Source of the DNA: G963676095 sp963676095
Lineage (GTDB): Bacteria; Bacteroidota; Bacteroidia; Bacteroidales; Prolixibacteraceae
Direction: 5' to 3'
DNA: 64,000 nucleotides
NCBI GenBank assembly: GCA_963676095.1
Contig: OY781040.1
Coordinates: 6,076,001-6,140,000 of the forward strand
Below, one piece after another: positions 1 to 9,306 of the stretch. Position numbers and translations under genes: made by a program. Position 1 is the stretch's first letter. Every line of letters starts with the position of its first letter. Below the pieces are notes generated by a model. It searched no databases. It was not told the DNA's origin and saw only the letters and a list, made by a program, of their open reading frames with translations.

Positions 1-174
1 CCATAGTTCAGTAAAGACGTCTTGTACAATGTTCCTGGAAGCTTCAGAATCTAAAAGATACTGATTCGTGAAATAGTTCAGTTTCGGAGAAAAGGACCGG
101 TATAATGATTCGAAAGCTATCGTATCGTCCGATTTTAACTGCTGTATGACTTCTTTTCCTGTTAGATTAAGCAT
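1..174 (-). CDS. ECF RNA polymerase sigma factor, N-terminal part (cut by window edge)
   Basis: Reading the minus strand from the ATG at 172-174 gives an open frame of 58 codons that runs off the left edge. The peptide starts MLNLTGKEVIQQLKSDD and continues with AFESLYRSFSPKLNYF and a helix ending in VQDVFTELW. This is the sigma-70 region 2 pattern of Bacteroidota ECF factors: an xFExLYxxYxxxL core followed by a (V/I)QDVF(x)xLW helix that binds core polymerase. The gene lies downstream of the GH43 gene, in the same direction, after a 237-bp gap. It may open another ECF/FecR/SusC operon to the left. Regions beyond 2.1-2.2 are not visible, so promoter specificity and the partner anti-sigma are unknown. 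The family call is firm and the gene is incomplete. Confidence 0.85.
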   Translation of the reverse strand, partial: MLNLTGKEVIQQLKSDDTIAFESLYRSFSPKLNYFTNQYLLDSEASRNIVQDVFTELW

Positions 175-411
175 TTTAATGCAAAAGTTAGATGTCTGGA
201 AAAAGAAACTGATGTCTAAATTAGCTATAAAATTTGAAATGATTATTGCCGGTAGGGATGAAATGATCATGTTGTGGAAAACAATTCTAAAGTGGCAACA
301 CAAAAGAGGATGCAAAAAATCAGAATAAAAAGTTTTCGTACGGACATGCCGGTAACATTAGAACGTGCAGAATTACTGCATTCACTCTGTATGAATAGAA
401 ACTTCTTCATT

Positions 412-1992
412 TCAGGGCAAGAAAGTTTCCGGTCCGTCATACAGGTAGTGAAACCAGTCGAAGGATGCTGTTCCCCCGTTCCCGTTTTCCGAATAACTGA
501 ATAGCCCCAGTTTGGGGCCCTTCCAATAGCCTTCATTTGTTGTGAACGCTTTTCCCAAAGGAATAAAGTCCCGGTTATCCTGACTATAATAAAATTGATT
601 TGATCCGTCCTTCTGCGAAACCAAAACCCGCAGATAAACCGGGGAATTGCTAAAGTCCTGCGAGTTTAGCTCTCCATTGATATCCGTAAACAAGAATAAC
701 TTTCCATCTTTTTTTTCTATACCGAGAAGGTTGTATTGTTTCCCCATCAGGCAGAGCCCTGCTTTTTGTCCGTTCTCCATTTCGCCTGTTATCAGTAATG
801 CTGTGGCCGTACCTGCCGGACCCATTACTTTTTGGGTAATGGTGTTTTTCGCCTTTGGAAAGGATGGGGCGGGCAAAGCCATTAAATCAAGACAGCCTTT
901 GGAACGGTTCAGTGACCAGGCCTGAGGAACAGGATTATGGTTCCACGACCACTGAAACCCCAATCGGGGACTATCGAACTCATCCGACGATTGGGGAACG
1001 GTTACCGTATATCTCTTCCCCACGTCAGGTTTTTTATATACGTAAACAGGTTCTCCGATGCCGTTCATATCGAGGTCTGCTCCGATTACAGGCCAGCCAT
1101 CTTTCCATCTCATGGGCTCAAGGTGGCATACCCTTCCGATATTTCTGACACTCTGAAAATGAATAAACCACCATTCTCCTGCGGGGGTATCGATCCAGGC
1201 TCCCTGGTGGGGACCATTAATGGCAGTCATTCCCTGTTCCAGGACTACTTTTTTTTCATAAGGGCCGTCTATGTTTTTTGACCGAAGAACGGTCTGCCAG
1301 CCTGTAGAAACACCTCCTTCAGGAATGCTCAGAAAATAGTAACCGTCCTTTTTATATATTTTTGTTCCTTCGGCAACAGGGCCGGTATAAACGATAACGC
1401 CATCACCGAGAAGTTTTTTCCCGTCAGGGCTCATTTTATGAAGATAAATCGGACCGGCGCCAACCTTGCTCCTGCCCAGGTAGGCTTGTCCGTCGTCATC
1501 CCAAAACGGACAGGGATCTTCCCATCCTGCGGTGTCGCAGACCTGGCACAACGGGGCCCAGGGGCCCTCCGGTTTTAAGGCTGTTGTCATGAACAGCCCT
1601 TCTTTCGGTGTGCAGAAGTAGATCCAGTATTTATTATCGTGAAACCGAATAGCCGGGGCCCAGCTTCCTCCGGCATACCGTTCGTTGAAATCATATTCGG
1701 GGGCAAACCTGAAGGAATCATAAACTCTGGAAATAATTGTCCAGTTGACCAGGTCCCTTGAATGAAGGACAGGCATGCCCATGAAATGAAACTCAGAACA
1801 GATCATGTAATAATCGTCTCCGGTGCGGATCACATCGGGATCTGAATAATCGGCGTACAATATCGGATTGATATAGATCCCGTTGCCCTGATCTCCCCAG
1901 GGAACAGTATTTCCCTTATTCTCCTGCGAAAAAAGTTTTTCAAAACAGAAAACAGTTAATGCGATTATTATAAAGAGCCTGTAACGTTTCAT
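412..1992 (-). CDS. Glycoside hydrolase family 43 (beta-xylosidase / alpha-L-arabinofuranosidase type), secreted
   Basis: The product has 526 aa. A signal peptide covers residues 1-22 (hydrophobic run then LFSQ), so it is exported. Residues 38-320 form a GH43 five-bladed propeller. The expected acidic triad is visible: Asp51 in YADYSDPDVIR (general base), Asp159 in WEDPCPFWDDDGQAYL (pKa modulator) and Glu208 in GPVAEGTKIYKKDGYYFL (acid). Residues about 330-526 look like the C-terminal concanavalin-type beta-sandwich (GH43_C2) that follows the catalytic domain in many xylosidases. It lies downstream of susCD in the same direction, so it is probably the enzyme of this PUL. A hairpin near 2218-2242 and a 262-bp gap leave open that it has its own promoter. 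Substrate (xylan, arabinan or arabinoxylan side chains) cannot be settled from motifs. Confidence 0.93.
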   Translation of the reverse strand: MKRYRLFIIIALTVFCFEKLFSQENKGNTVPWGDQGNGIYINPILYADYSDPDVIRTGDDYYMICSEFHFMGMPVLHSRDLVNWTIISRVYDSFRFAPEYDFNERYAGGSWAPAIRFHDNKYWIYFCTPKEGLFMTTALKPEGPWAPLCQVCDTAGWEDPCPFWDDDGQAYLGRSKVGAGPIYLHKMSPDGKKLLGDGVIVYTGPVAEGTKIYKKDGYYFLSIPEGGVSTGWQTVLRSKNIDGPYEKKVVLEQGMTAINGPHQGAWIDTPAGEWWFIHFQSVRNIGRVCHLEPMRWKDGWPVIGADLDMNGIGEPVYVYKKPDVGKRYTVTVPQSSDEFDSPRLGFQWSWNHNPVPQAWSLNRSKGCLDLMALPAPSFPKAKNTITQKVMGPAGTATALLITGEMENGQKAGLCLMGKQYNLLGIEKKDGKLFLFTDINGELNSQDFSNSPVYLRVLVSQKDGSNQFYYSQDNRDFIPLGKAFTTNEGYWKGPKLGLFSYSENGNGGTASFDWFHYLYDGPETFLP

Positions 1993-2217
1993 ATAAGTTA
2001 TTTTCAGTTGTTATTTCATAGCCTAACTTATTCAGCAAAAAATAGGATAATTGCTCTGTGAACTTTAAAAATACTAATACTTTAGGTATTTTGCAGGGAA
2101 AATGGACACAAAAACACCAAAGAGAAAAATCTGCCTGTTCCTTTCAGTTAAGGAGTAAAAGCAGACAGCGTTTTTTCGAATGTGCTAAAGTATAATTAAT
2201 TATATGTAAGAATATTT

Positions 2218-2247
2218 GAGGCTGCTCAAAAAGGGCAGCCTCTTTTT
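2218..2247 (-). terminator. Hairpin after susD
   Basis: An 8-bp perfect stem (gaggctgc at 2218-2225, gcagcctc at 2235-2242) lies a few bases past the susD stop codon. On the minus strand it is preceded by an A-tract and followed by an only moderately T-rich tail, so it may attenuate rather than fully stop transcription into the GH43 gene. Read on the plus strand it has a perfect TTTTT tail. Confidence 0.5.
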
Positions 2248-2254
2248 CAGGAAA

Positions 2255-3976
2255 CTAGAATCCGGGATTTTGTTCTACATCGGCCTGATTCCTGTCGATC
2301 GCTGCTTGAGGAATAGGGCGCAGAAACTTGTAATTCCCGTCATCACCGGTCATATCTGCCTCACTAACTCCGTCTTCATTGTAGGTTGTTACGTATTCAA
2401 CCAGCTTATGTGTCCGTTTTAAATCTGTCCAGCGAACATATTCGCCTGCCATTTCACGGGCTCTTTCATCCAGTATGAAATCGATTGTTATATCACTGGA
2501 CGAAACGGTCATTGCCGTTTCAAAGCCTGATTTGATTGTATTGGGACGGGAACGCAAGGTATTGATCATATCGGCTGCTTTACCGGTTTCGCCCGTCTCT
2601 GCATATGCTTCCGCTGCGATAAGATAAGCTTCTCCCAGACGGGCAATAACGACATCGTGCATGCTGCAGGTCGTGCTTCTGTTACTGATGGAGGTTTCAG
2701 AGTAGTCATCAAACTTCTTGATGCAAGCTACTCCAAAATCCATGTTGCGGCGGTTAAAATAGGTGTCAGGTGCCCCATTGGAAGGAGCGATTCCCCCATC
2801 TGCAATTGTTTTTGAAATTATTGCGTTGGTTTTCAGGTTGTAAGGATCATTAGCCTGCCAGGCTGAGATATCATCGTCTGTTGCCCACGCCGGTGCATAG
2901 TAAATTTTTACTGGAGAGGAGGTCGGACTGGAATAATAATCAAAGTACCAGGTATGGAACTCAAGCATAAAAGTCTGCTCATACCGTCCGTCCCCTTCAT
3001 TGTAAAGCTGGTGTAAACGTAAGAAGGGAGATAAATTACCATCAATCGATTTATTCCGTGCATTTTCCGAACCTCCCAGATAACTTCCAAACTGCGCCTG
3101 TTGATAGCTCCCGTCGCCCGATGGATCTTCCACTGCGGAATAATCAAATTGAACGGACCAGAATATTTCCGTATTACTTTCGTTACTGAAATCGAAGGCA
3201 TCTTCAACAGACAAGGACGGGGCCTCTCCGCTAATGGCGTCTACCGCATATTTTGCCGCATTTGAAAAATCGGTAGACTGGGCGATATTTTCTTCCAGTG
3301 ATTCATAACCTTCCCCGTTTAACCAGGCCCGGGTTAAATAGGCTTTTGCCAGAAAAAAAGTAGCAGCACGTTTATTGGCACGGCTTACATCCGATGAACT
3401 ACGGTCCAGCAAAGAAGAATTGTCAGAGATGAGATCGGTGAATTCGTCAATAATGAAATCATATACTGTTTTCAGGTCCGTGCGTTCATGGTTCATTTCT
3501 GCATAATCGAACATTTTAGTGTTAAGGGCCACTTTCCCAAACTGCTGGACCAGCTGAAAATAATACCAGGCGCGGATAAAACGGGCTTCGTCGATATATT
3601 GTTTTCGTACGCTGGATTCCTCGGTCGTTTCACCATAAGTAATTACACTATTGGCTAACTGGATGCCTTTAAAACAATTCTCATAAAAGGTTCCAACAAT
3701 ACCTTCTGCGGCAGTAAAAGCGGTGTAATGGTTCATGATAATCCCCTGAGATTTGCCATCTCCGTAAAGATCTGTTCCCGCCGAGAACAATAATGGCTGT
3801 ATATTATATAAATCTCTTAATGATGAATAGGTTGCATTTGTCAAACTTGTAAAACCTGTACTGGTTGCATAAAAATCTGAGGTCGATTCGCTTGAACGAA
3901 TATCCGGATCAAGAAAATCGGAACAGCTTGTTGATATGAACATGGCAACCGCCACAATTAAATATATTCGTTTCAT
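2255..3976 (-). CDS. SusD/RagB-family outer-membrane glycan-binding lipoprotein
   Basis: The product has 573 aa. It begins MKRIYLIVAVAMFISTSCSDFLD, a lipoprotein signal with the modified Cys near residue 18, followed by the LDPDI stretch typical of SusD proteins. Helical TPR-like segments are visible (ARFIRAWYYFQLVQQFG around residue 130, and the RLGEAYLIAAEAYAETG helix near residue 450). The C-terminus has VRWTDLKRTHKL and FLRPIPQAAIDRNQ, both hallmark SusD endings. SusD caps the SusC channel at the cell surface and hands oligosaccharide to it. It starts 19 bp after the SusC gene and is surely co-transcribed. Glycan specificity is not readable from sequence. The proximity of GH43 suggests a pentose-containing polysaccharide, which is inference. 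Confidence 0.96.
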   Translation of the reverse strand: MKRIYLIVAVAMFISTSCSDFLDPDIRSSESTSDFYATSTGFTSLTNATYSSLRDLYNIQPLLFSAGTDLYGDGKSQGIIMNHYTAFTAAEGIVGTFYENCFKGIQLANSVITYGETTEESSVRKQYIDEARFIRAWYYFQLVQQFGKVALNTKMFDYAEMNHERTDLKTVYDFIIDEFTDLISDNSSLLDRSSSDVSRANKRAATFFLAKAYLTRAWLNGEGYESLEENIAQSTDFSNAAKYAVDAISGEAPSLSVEDAFDFSNESNTEIFWSVQFDYSAVEDPSGDGSYQQAQFGSYLGGSENARNKSIDGNLSPFLRLHQLYNEGDGRYEQTFMLEFHTWYFDYYSSPTSSPVKIYYAPAWATDDDISAWQANDPYNLKTNAIISKTIADGGIAPSNGAPDTYFNRRNMDFGVACIKKFDDYSETSISNRSTTCSMHDVVIARLGEAYLIAAEAYAETGETGKAADMINTLRSRPNTIKSGFETAMTVSSSDITIDFILDERAREMAGEYVRWTDLKRTHKLVEYVTTYNEDGVSEADMTGDDGNYKFLRPIPQAAIDRNQADVEQNPGF

Positions 3977-3995
3977 ATTTTTTTAATCTTAAAAA

Positions 3996-6900
3996 TTAAA
4001 ATTTTACGTTAACTCCAATTTGATAGGTACGGGAACTGATTCCTCCGGTCCCGTCACTGATCTCGGCATCTGCCCATTCCGGATCGTAGCCTTTATAATC
4101 CGTAAACGTGAAAGGGTTCAGAACATTTAAATAAATTCTGAAATTAGATATCCTCATTTTAGAAGTTAAATTTTCAGGGATGGTGTATCCCAAACTGATG
4201 TTTTTTACTTTAACATAAGAGTTATCAACAAAATTCTGGCTTCCTGACTCACCATCGAGGTAGAAGGAACCACCGCCTCTATTGTTGGCTCCGCCTGTTG
4301 GAAATGGGTACTTTCCATAGTGGGTACCGTTTTGATAATCAATTTCGCCGTCTGCTCCCAAAATTGGTGCGCCGTCAGGAATATAATAATCAAATTTTAT
4401 ATGCTGTGTACCGCGGCTGCTGTAACCGATATAGTTATTCATAAACGGGCTATACACTTTACTGCCTTGTGAAGAATAAATACTGAATGAAAAATCGAAG
4501 TTTTTATAGCTGATATTGGATATCAGGCTACCTGTCCATGTTGGTTCCGCATGTCCCTGAACAGTTCTGTCTTCCTGATCAATAGCCCCGGAACTGTCGA
4601 CGTCTTTAATTTTCATTTCTCCTTCATAGAATTTTGTCTTTTGCTTGCTGTCTCCAGCAATAGCTGCAGCTTCCTCTGCCGTACAAACGCCATCCAACAC
4701 ATAGCCATAGACCACATCTATCGGTTGTCCGATAAACCACCAGCTACCAGTCAAATCTTCCTTTTTTCCGTTCAGTTCCATAATTGAATTATGGTTATGG
4801 GCAAAGGTGAAAGAAGTAGTCCATGTGAAATTTTTCTGCTTTAAGTTTACCGTAGTCAGTTGAATTTCGACGCCATTGTTTTTTACTTTACCCACGTTGC
4901 TCCAGATAGAACCGGTCGAAGAGCCTAACTCGTACGGAGTAGCCATCTCCATCAACAAGTCTTTTGAAATTTTATGATAGACATCAACAGAACCATATAC
5001 CCGGTTGTTCCATAAACCAAAATCGATACCGGCATCAATTTCATTTGTCTTTTCCCAGGTGAGTTCAGAGTTAGTTAAGCTATAACCATATCCATTGGCA
5101 ACAGTGGACCCGAAGTTGTAGTAGTATTTGGTATCGGCTAAAGCTTGCGTATCATAGGCGCCCACAAGTGCATTATTGCCGGTAATGCCGTAGCTGACCC
5201 GGAGTTTGAGGTTCGATAACCAGTCAGCCGAACTCATAAAGTTTTCTTCTGACATGCGCCACGCTGTGGCTGCAGAAGGGAACATTCCCCACCTGTTCTC
5301 TTTTTTGAATTTGGAACTTCCGTCCCAGCGGCTGGATATTGTAGCTAAATATTTCCCTTTGTAATCATAGTTTAAACGGGTAACATAAGAAAGCATGGTG
5401 ATTTTTTCATAATAACTTCCCTTATTTTGAACTGTTCCTGAAGATAAATTATACCATTTTACATCAAAAGGCATGTCGACGACCGTGATATTGTTCCCTT
5501 CCAGTTTCTGGCTGTAAACACTGACCAGTCCCAGAAGATTGAAGTTATGATCTCCGATTTTTTTTAGATAATTCGCTTGAGTGTCCCACGTATAAGAGAA
5601 AACTTCATCGTTGTTGTTTTCGGCATAATTTGTCATACCTCTGCGGGTTTCAGAGTTGACACCATAAAAAATTCCGTTTTGAGTTTTCGTATACATTGGC
5701 GAAAATGTCGTTTTTAAAATGATATCTTTTACCGGTGCAAACTGTAGATAGGTGTTAGCCATAATGTAGTAGGCACGGACATCATCGGTCGAATTCATCC
5801 GGTCGACCACCGGGTTGAGGGTCGAAGTCGGGCCACCTCCGTTGGGATAAATGGCCGCATCTTTACCTGGCTGAAGAATTAATTCTCCCTTATTCTCACC
5901 TTCCCAGTAATAACAAGGCATAACGGGGGTCATATTAAATCCTGTCTGGACGGATCTTTGACTTCCTTTATTCTGTAACGATGTGGCTAAGTTGGTGTTA
6001 AAACCTACCGTTAACTGATCATTAATCCTGGCGTCAAAAGCAGCTTTAATATTCCATCTTTCATATTCATCATAAATAATTCCATCTTCTGATTGATACC
6101 CGATTCCGACACGATAGCTAATGTCCTTACCATTACCTGCAATATTTATAAAGTGGTTTTGTTGCTGGCCTCTGCGTAAGACAATATCAGACCAATTTGT
6201 ATAATTTTTTTCCAGATACATTGCCTTGACAACCTCGCTGCCACCTCCCCAAAAGTTTCTGAAGTTGGCGTCGGTCATTGTCCATGTTGTTGACCCGGTC
6301 GTTGAATTTAATGTAGAAGACAGGTATCTGGAAAAACGGTATTTCATGAATTCATCACCACTCATGAAATCCGGCATATTGGCGGCTTTTTTAACTCCGT
6401 AATACCCGTCGTAACTTATGACTGTTTTTGTTTTGCCTGAAACGTCTGTCCCTTTTTTCGTGGTAATAATTAAAACGCCGTTGGTGGCGCGGGATCCATA
6501 GATAGCTGTAGACGAGGCATCCTTTAAAACATCGATTTTTTCAATATCCATTGGGTTCAGAAAGTTCATGTTGTCACAGACTACTCCGTCAATCACATAG
6601 AGCGGCTCGCCTCCTTGTAACGAACTTTTTCCCCGGATTTGAATATTAAAACCGTCACCGGCACGGCTGGAGACCTGCTGGATATTCACACCTGCGATTT
6701 GCCCCTGCAATCCTTCCAAAACAGAAGTAGATCCCTTGGAAACAAGTTCTTCTGATTTAACACTCCCGATAGATCCGGTCAGGTCGCTTTTTTTCATTGT
6801 TCCGTACCCGACAGCTACGACCTCTTCCAGTCCAATGGTTTCTTCTTCCATGGTTACATTTATCCTTCCCTGTCTGGTAAATGTGATTTCCTGAGTTCTC

Positions 6901-7466
6901 ATTCCAACAAAGGAGAATTGTAATATCGAATTTACAGGGACATCTGTCAGGGTATATTGTCCGCTGGCATCGGTTATGGTTCCGACTGTGGTTCCCTTAA
7001 CAACAACGGTAACTCCAGGCAGGGCCATCCCCTGTCCGTCTGTAACCTTGCCGGAAACCCTGTCCTTTTGTTGCATGGAAGCGAGATCGTAGAACTCTTC
7101 CGGACCTTTCAGTACGATAAAGTTGTTTTCCAGGATTTTGTAGCTAAACCCAGCTTTTTTTGACATCTGATCCAGAATTTCGTTGATCGTTCCATTGGTA
7201 AATTCAAAGTTGACAGGGGTGTCAAGATTGAGTTTTGCTTCATCATAGAAGAAGCGAAACTCACTTTCATGTTCGATCTCTTCAAGTACCTTTTTTATGG
7301 TGGTACTTTTTTCGTTCAGGTTGAACCTGCCATTTTGAGAATATACGGATGCGGTACTTTGCAGTACGGTCCATAACAATAGGAAAAGAGATAGTTTCAT
7401 AATTAAAAATCCCTTGCTTGACAATCTGATAAAGTCAGATTGCTCTTTTTTTTGTTTTTTTTTCAT
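3996..7466 (-). CDS. SusC/RagA TonB-dependent transporter with N-terminal STN signalling domain
   Basis: I start it at ATG 7464-7466 (1156 aa). The longer frame would need TTG. Order of parts: a signal peptide ending near TASVYSQ; an STN (secretin/TonB N-terminus) domain with the HESEFRFFYDEAKLN and GTINEILDQM segments; a carboxypeptidase-D regulatory-like beta-sandwich (VSGKVTDGQGMALPGVTV); a TonB-box-like GLEEVVAVGYGTMKKSDLTG; a plug domain with GEPLYVIDGV and the SusC motif IEKIDVLKDASSTAIYGSRA; and a long beta-barrel ending in ISSRTYQIGVNVKF. The STN domain is the part that touches FecR-type anti-sigma factors in the periplasm, which fits the fecR/sigma pair directly upstream. The transporter imports oligosaccharides with SusD using TonB energy. 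Confidence 0.96.
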   Translation of the reverse strand: MKKKQKKEQSDFIRLSSKGFLIMKLSLFLLLWTVLQSTASVYSQNGRFNLNEKSTTIKKVLEEIEHESEFRFFYDEAKLNLDTPVNFEFTNGTINEILDQMSKKAGFSYKILENNFIVLKGPEEFYDLASMQQKDRVSGKVTDGQGMALPGVTVVVKGTTVGTITDASGQYTLTDVPVNSILQFSFVGMRTQEITFTRQGRINVTMEEETIGLEEVVAVGYGTMKKSDLTGSIGSVKSEELVSKGSTSVLEGLQGQIAGVNIQQVSSRAGDGFNIQIRGKSSLQGGEPLYVIDGVVCDNMNFLNPMDIEKIDVLKDASSTAIYGSRATNGVLIITTKKGTDVSGKTKTVISYDGYYGVKKAANMPDFMSGDEFMKYRFSRYLSSTLNSTTGSTTWTMTDANFRNFWGGGSEVVKAMYLEKNYTNWSDIVLRRGQQQNHFINIAGNGKDISYRVGIGYQSEDGIIYDEYERWNIKAAFDARINDQLTVGFNTNLATSLQNKGSQRSVQTGFNMTPVMPCYYWEGENKGELILQPGKDAAIYPNGGGPTSTLNPVVDRMNSTDDVRAYYIMANTYLQFAPVKDIILKTTFSPMYTKTQNGIFYGVNSETRRGMTNYAENNNDEVFSYTWDTQANYLKKIGDHNFNLLGLVSVYSQKLEGNNITVVDMPFDVKWYNLSSGTVQNKGSYYEKITMLSYVTRLNYDYKGKYLATISSRWDGSSKFKKENRWGMFPSAATAWRMSEENFMSSADWLSNLKLRVSYGITGNNALVGAYDTQALADTKYYYNFGSTVANGYGYSLTNSELTWEKTNEIDAGIDFGLWNNRVYGSVDVYHKISKDLLMEMATPYELGSSTGSIWSNVGKVKNNGVEIQLTTVNLKQKNFTWTTSFTFAHNHNSIMELNGKKEDLTGSWWFIGQPIDVVYGYVLDGVCTAEEAAAIAGDSKQKTKFYEGEMKIKDVDSSGAIDQEDRTVQGHAEPTWTGSLISNISYKNFDFSFSIYSSQGSKVYSPFMNNYIGYSSRGTQHIKFDYYIPDGAPILGADGEIDYQNGTHYGKYPFPTGGANNRGGGSFYLDGESGSQNFVDNSYVKVKNISLGYTIPENLTSKMRISNFRIYLNVLNPFTFTDYKGYDPEWADAEISDGTGGISSRTYQIGVNVKF

Positions 7467-7578
7467 AAGTTTGATTGTCGTTTGATAGTTAAACAAAGGC
7501 GCTTAGTGACTGCGAATCATGGGCGCATGGGTTAATTATCCAAATCAACCGGAAGATGCTGCAAACATTTTCCGGTTT

Positions 7579-8574
7579 CTATTTAGACTGGATTGTTACT
7601 GTGTCCTCATTGATTGTATAGTTTAATGATGATGTAAATTTTAATGCTTCAAGTACTGTAGCCAGTTCTTCATCTTTTATCGATCCGGAATAAATGTGGT
7701 CGCCTACTTTTTTATCCTTGAACCTGATCGTCACGTTGAACCTTCGTTCCAGTTTTTTTGCCAGGTTTCTGATCGTCTCTCCTTTCACGGTGAGTATTCC
7801 TTTTGTCCAGTCAAGGTAACGGCTGTCACTGATTCTGGTCAGCGAAAAATTCCCGGACTCCTTATCGATCATAAAGGCTTCCCGGGGAGAAAGGATCCAT
7901 CTTTTCCCTTTTTGTCCGGAGTCGGTAATTTTAATCTTGCCAGTTTCCAGATAGGCCAGGATGCACGGGTCTTCTTTATAGCCAGATACATTGAATTTTG
8001 TTCCCATGACCTCGATAGAAATGTTTGATATTTTTACTGTGAAAGGAATTCCATCCTTATGTTCGACATCGAAAAATGCTTCTCCTTCCAGGTAAACAAT
8101 TCTGTTTTCCCTGTTAAATGAAGCAGGAAATTTTAATCTGGAATCTCCGTTTAACCTTACGCTGGATCCGTCAGGCAGGATAAGACGTGACCTTTCTCCT
8201 TTGGAAACAATAATTTCGGATAACTGCCCTTGTGTACCGGATGGCAGTCTGGAAGGAAGGAAAAACTTAAGGAGGAAGGAGAAACTGATCAACACCAGGA
8301 GTGCTGCTGCGTACTGAATTATCCGGATCCGGTATGCCCTTATATGCTGTTGCTTTTCCTGTTTTATTCGTTGCAGGATTTTTTGTATTTCCCGGTTTTT
8401 CTCAACTTCATTTATTTCCCGGTCCAGACCTGATAAGATCCAGCAATTTTTTAATTGTTCCAGATCTTGTCTGTTGTCTTCGGATTTGGCTGTCCATTTT
8501 CTGACAAGACCGGTTTCTTCTCCTGTGGCCTGTCCTGTGATGTATTTAATCAGCAACCCTTCCGCTATTTCCAT
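7579..8574 (-). CDS. FecR-family anti-sigma factor
   Basis: The product has 331 aa. Residues 1-80 form the cytoplasmic part that holds the sigma factor. A single membrane helix spans about residues 86-106 (IIQYAAALLVLISFSFLLKF). The periplasmic part carries the FecR domain (VSKGERSRLILPDGSSVRLN then LEGEAFFDVEH, and VMGTKFNVSGY) and a C-terminal DUF4974-type module (TIRNLAKKLERRFNVTIRF, then YSGSIKDEELATVLEALKF). It sits 36 bp after the ECF sigma gene and about 110 bp before susC. It is expected to keep the sigma factor inactive until the STN domain of the loaded transporter signals across the periplasm. No odd residues seen. Confidence 0.95.
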   Translation of the reverse strand: MEIAEGLLIKYITGQATGEETGLVRKWTAKSEDNRQDLEQLKNCWILSGLDREINEVEKNREIQKILQRIKQEKQQHIRAYRIRIIQYAAALLVLISFSFLLKFFLPSRLPSGTQGQLSEIIVSKGERSRLILPDGSSVRLNGDSRLKFPASFNRENRIVYLEGEAFFDVEHKDGIPFTVKISNISIEVMGTKFNVSGYKEDPCILAYLETGKIKITDSGQKGKRWILSPREAFMIDKESGNFSLTRISDSRYLDWTKGILTVKGETIRNLAKKLERRFNVTIRFKDKKVGDHIYSGSIKDEELATVLEALKFTSSLNYTINEDTVTIQSK

Positions 8575-8610
8575 GTATTTTTATTTATTCTATAACGAAA
8601 GAGCGACGTT

Positions 8611-9249
8611 TTACCCTGAGTGTTTTTTTGTTTTTTTATCCGATACTGAATTTATTTTTTTTGAGCTCCAGTTTATTATTGACATTATAAATATAAGATT
8701 GACACATCCCGGGAATTTTTTATTTAAACGGTCCCGGAGTGTTCTTAATGCTTTTGAGATATGACTTTCGACCGTTTTTTCGGAAATGTTCAGGGCCAGA
8801 CTGATCTCCCTGTTTTTTAGCCCTTCTTTCCTGCTTAGAATAAATATTTTCTGACATTGCTCAGGCAACTGATCAATTATGTTCTCAATTTCTTTTTCGA
8901 GTTCGCATGCAAACAAATTATCCAGGATCGGATCGTTTAACGCGTTGAAGTTTTCTGTAAGCCGGTGGTATTTCTCCCTTTTTTCTTTTTGGAATTGTAA
9001 TGCGACCCTTTCTTTCCGGATAATATCAATGCATCTGTTCCGGGTCAGTGTATAAAGATATGCCTTCAGAGAAGTATTTTGAGCAAGTTTATTCCTGTTG
9101 TCCCATAGCTGAAGGAAAACATCCTGGAGTACCTCACGGGATACTTCCTGATCGTTCAGGTACCCATTTGCGAAGTTGAATAACCTGGCGTATAACTGCT
9201 CCATGATTTGTTTAAATGAGCTTTCTGTGAGTTTTTCGGGATTTTCCAA
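8611..9249 (-). CDS. ECF RNA polymerase sigma factor of the PUL
   Basis: The product is about 212 aa. The frame opens with TTG at 9247-9249. An ATG at 9202-9204 would drop 15 residues, but the upstream residues (KLTESSFKQIMEQLYARLF) look like normal sigma sequence, so I favour TTG. Region 2 shows LYARLFNFANGYLNDQ and VLQDVFLQLWDN, followed by AYLYTLTRNRCIDIIRKE. Region 4 shows LPEQCQKIFILSRKEGLKNREISLALNISEKTVESHISKA, split by normal spacing. The C-terminal tail (last 35 residues) is basic and longer than usual. Together with FecR and the STN-SusC it forms a cell-surface signalling route that turns on the PUL when substrate is bound. Confidence 0.93.
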   Translation of the reverse strand: MENPEKLTESSFKQIMEQLYARLFNFANGYLNDQEVSREVLQDVFLQLWDNRNKLAQNTSLKAYLYTLTRNRCIDIIRKERVALQFQKEKREKYHRLTENFNALNDPILDNLFACELEKEIENIIDQLPEQCQKIFILSRKEGLKNREISLALNISEKTVESHISKALRTLRDRLNKKFPGCVNLIFIMSIINWSSKKINSVSDKKTKKHSG

Positions 9250-9266
9250 AGGCAGAACAATTATTA

Positions 9267-9290
9267 TGGTGAATTGGTGAACTGGTGAAC
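9267..9290. repeat. Three tandem 8-bp repeats upstream of the ECF sigma gene
   Basis: Three head-to-tail copies of tggtgaa(t/c) occupy 9267-9290, just upstream of the sigma start codon and in the 57-bp gap behind the dehydrogenase gene (stop at 9307). The third and second copies are identical and the first differs by one base. Copy-number slippage here could change spacing of the sigma gene leader, which is inference. Confidence 0.7.
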
Positions 9291-9306
9291 TGACACTATT
9301 GCTTTT

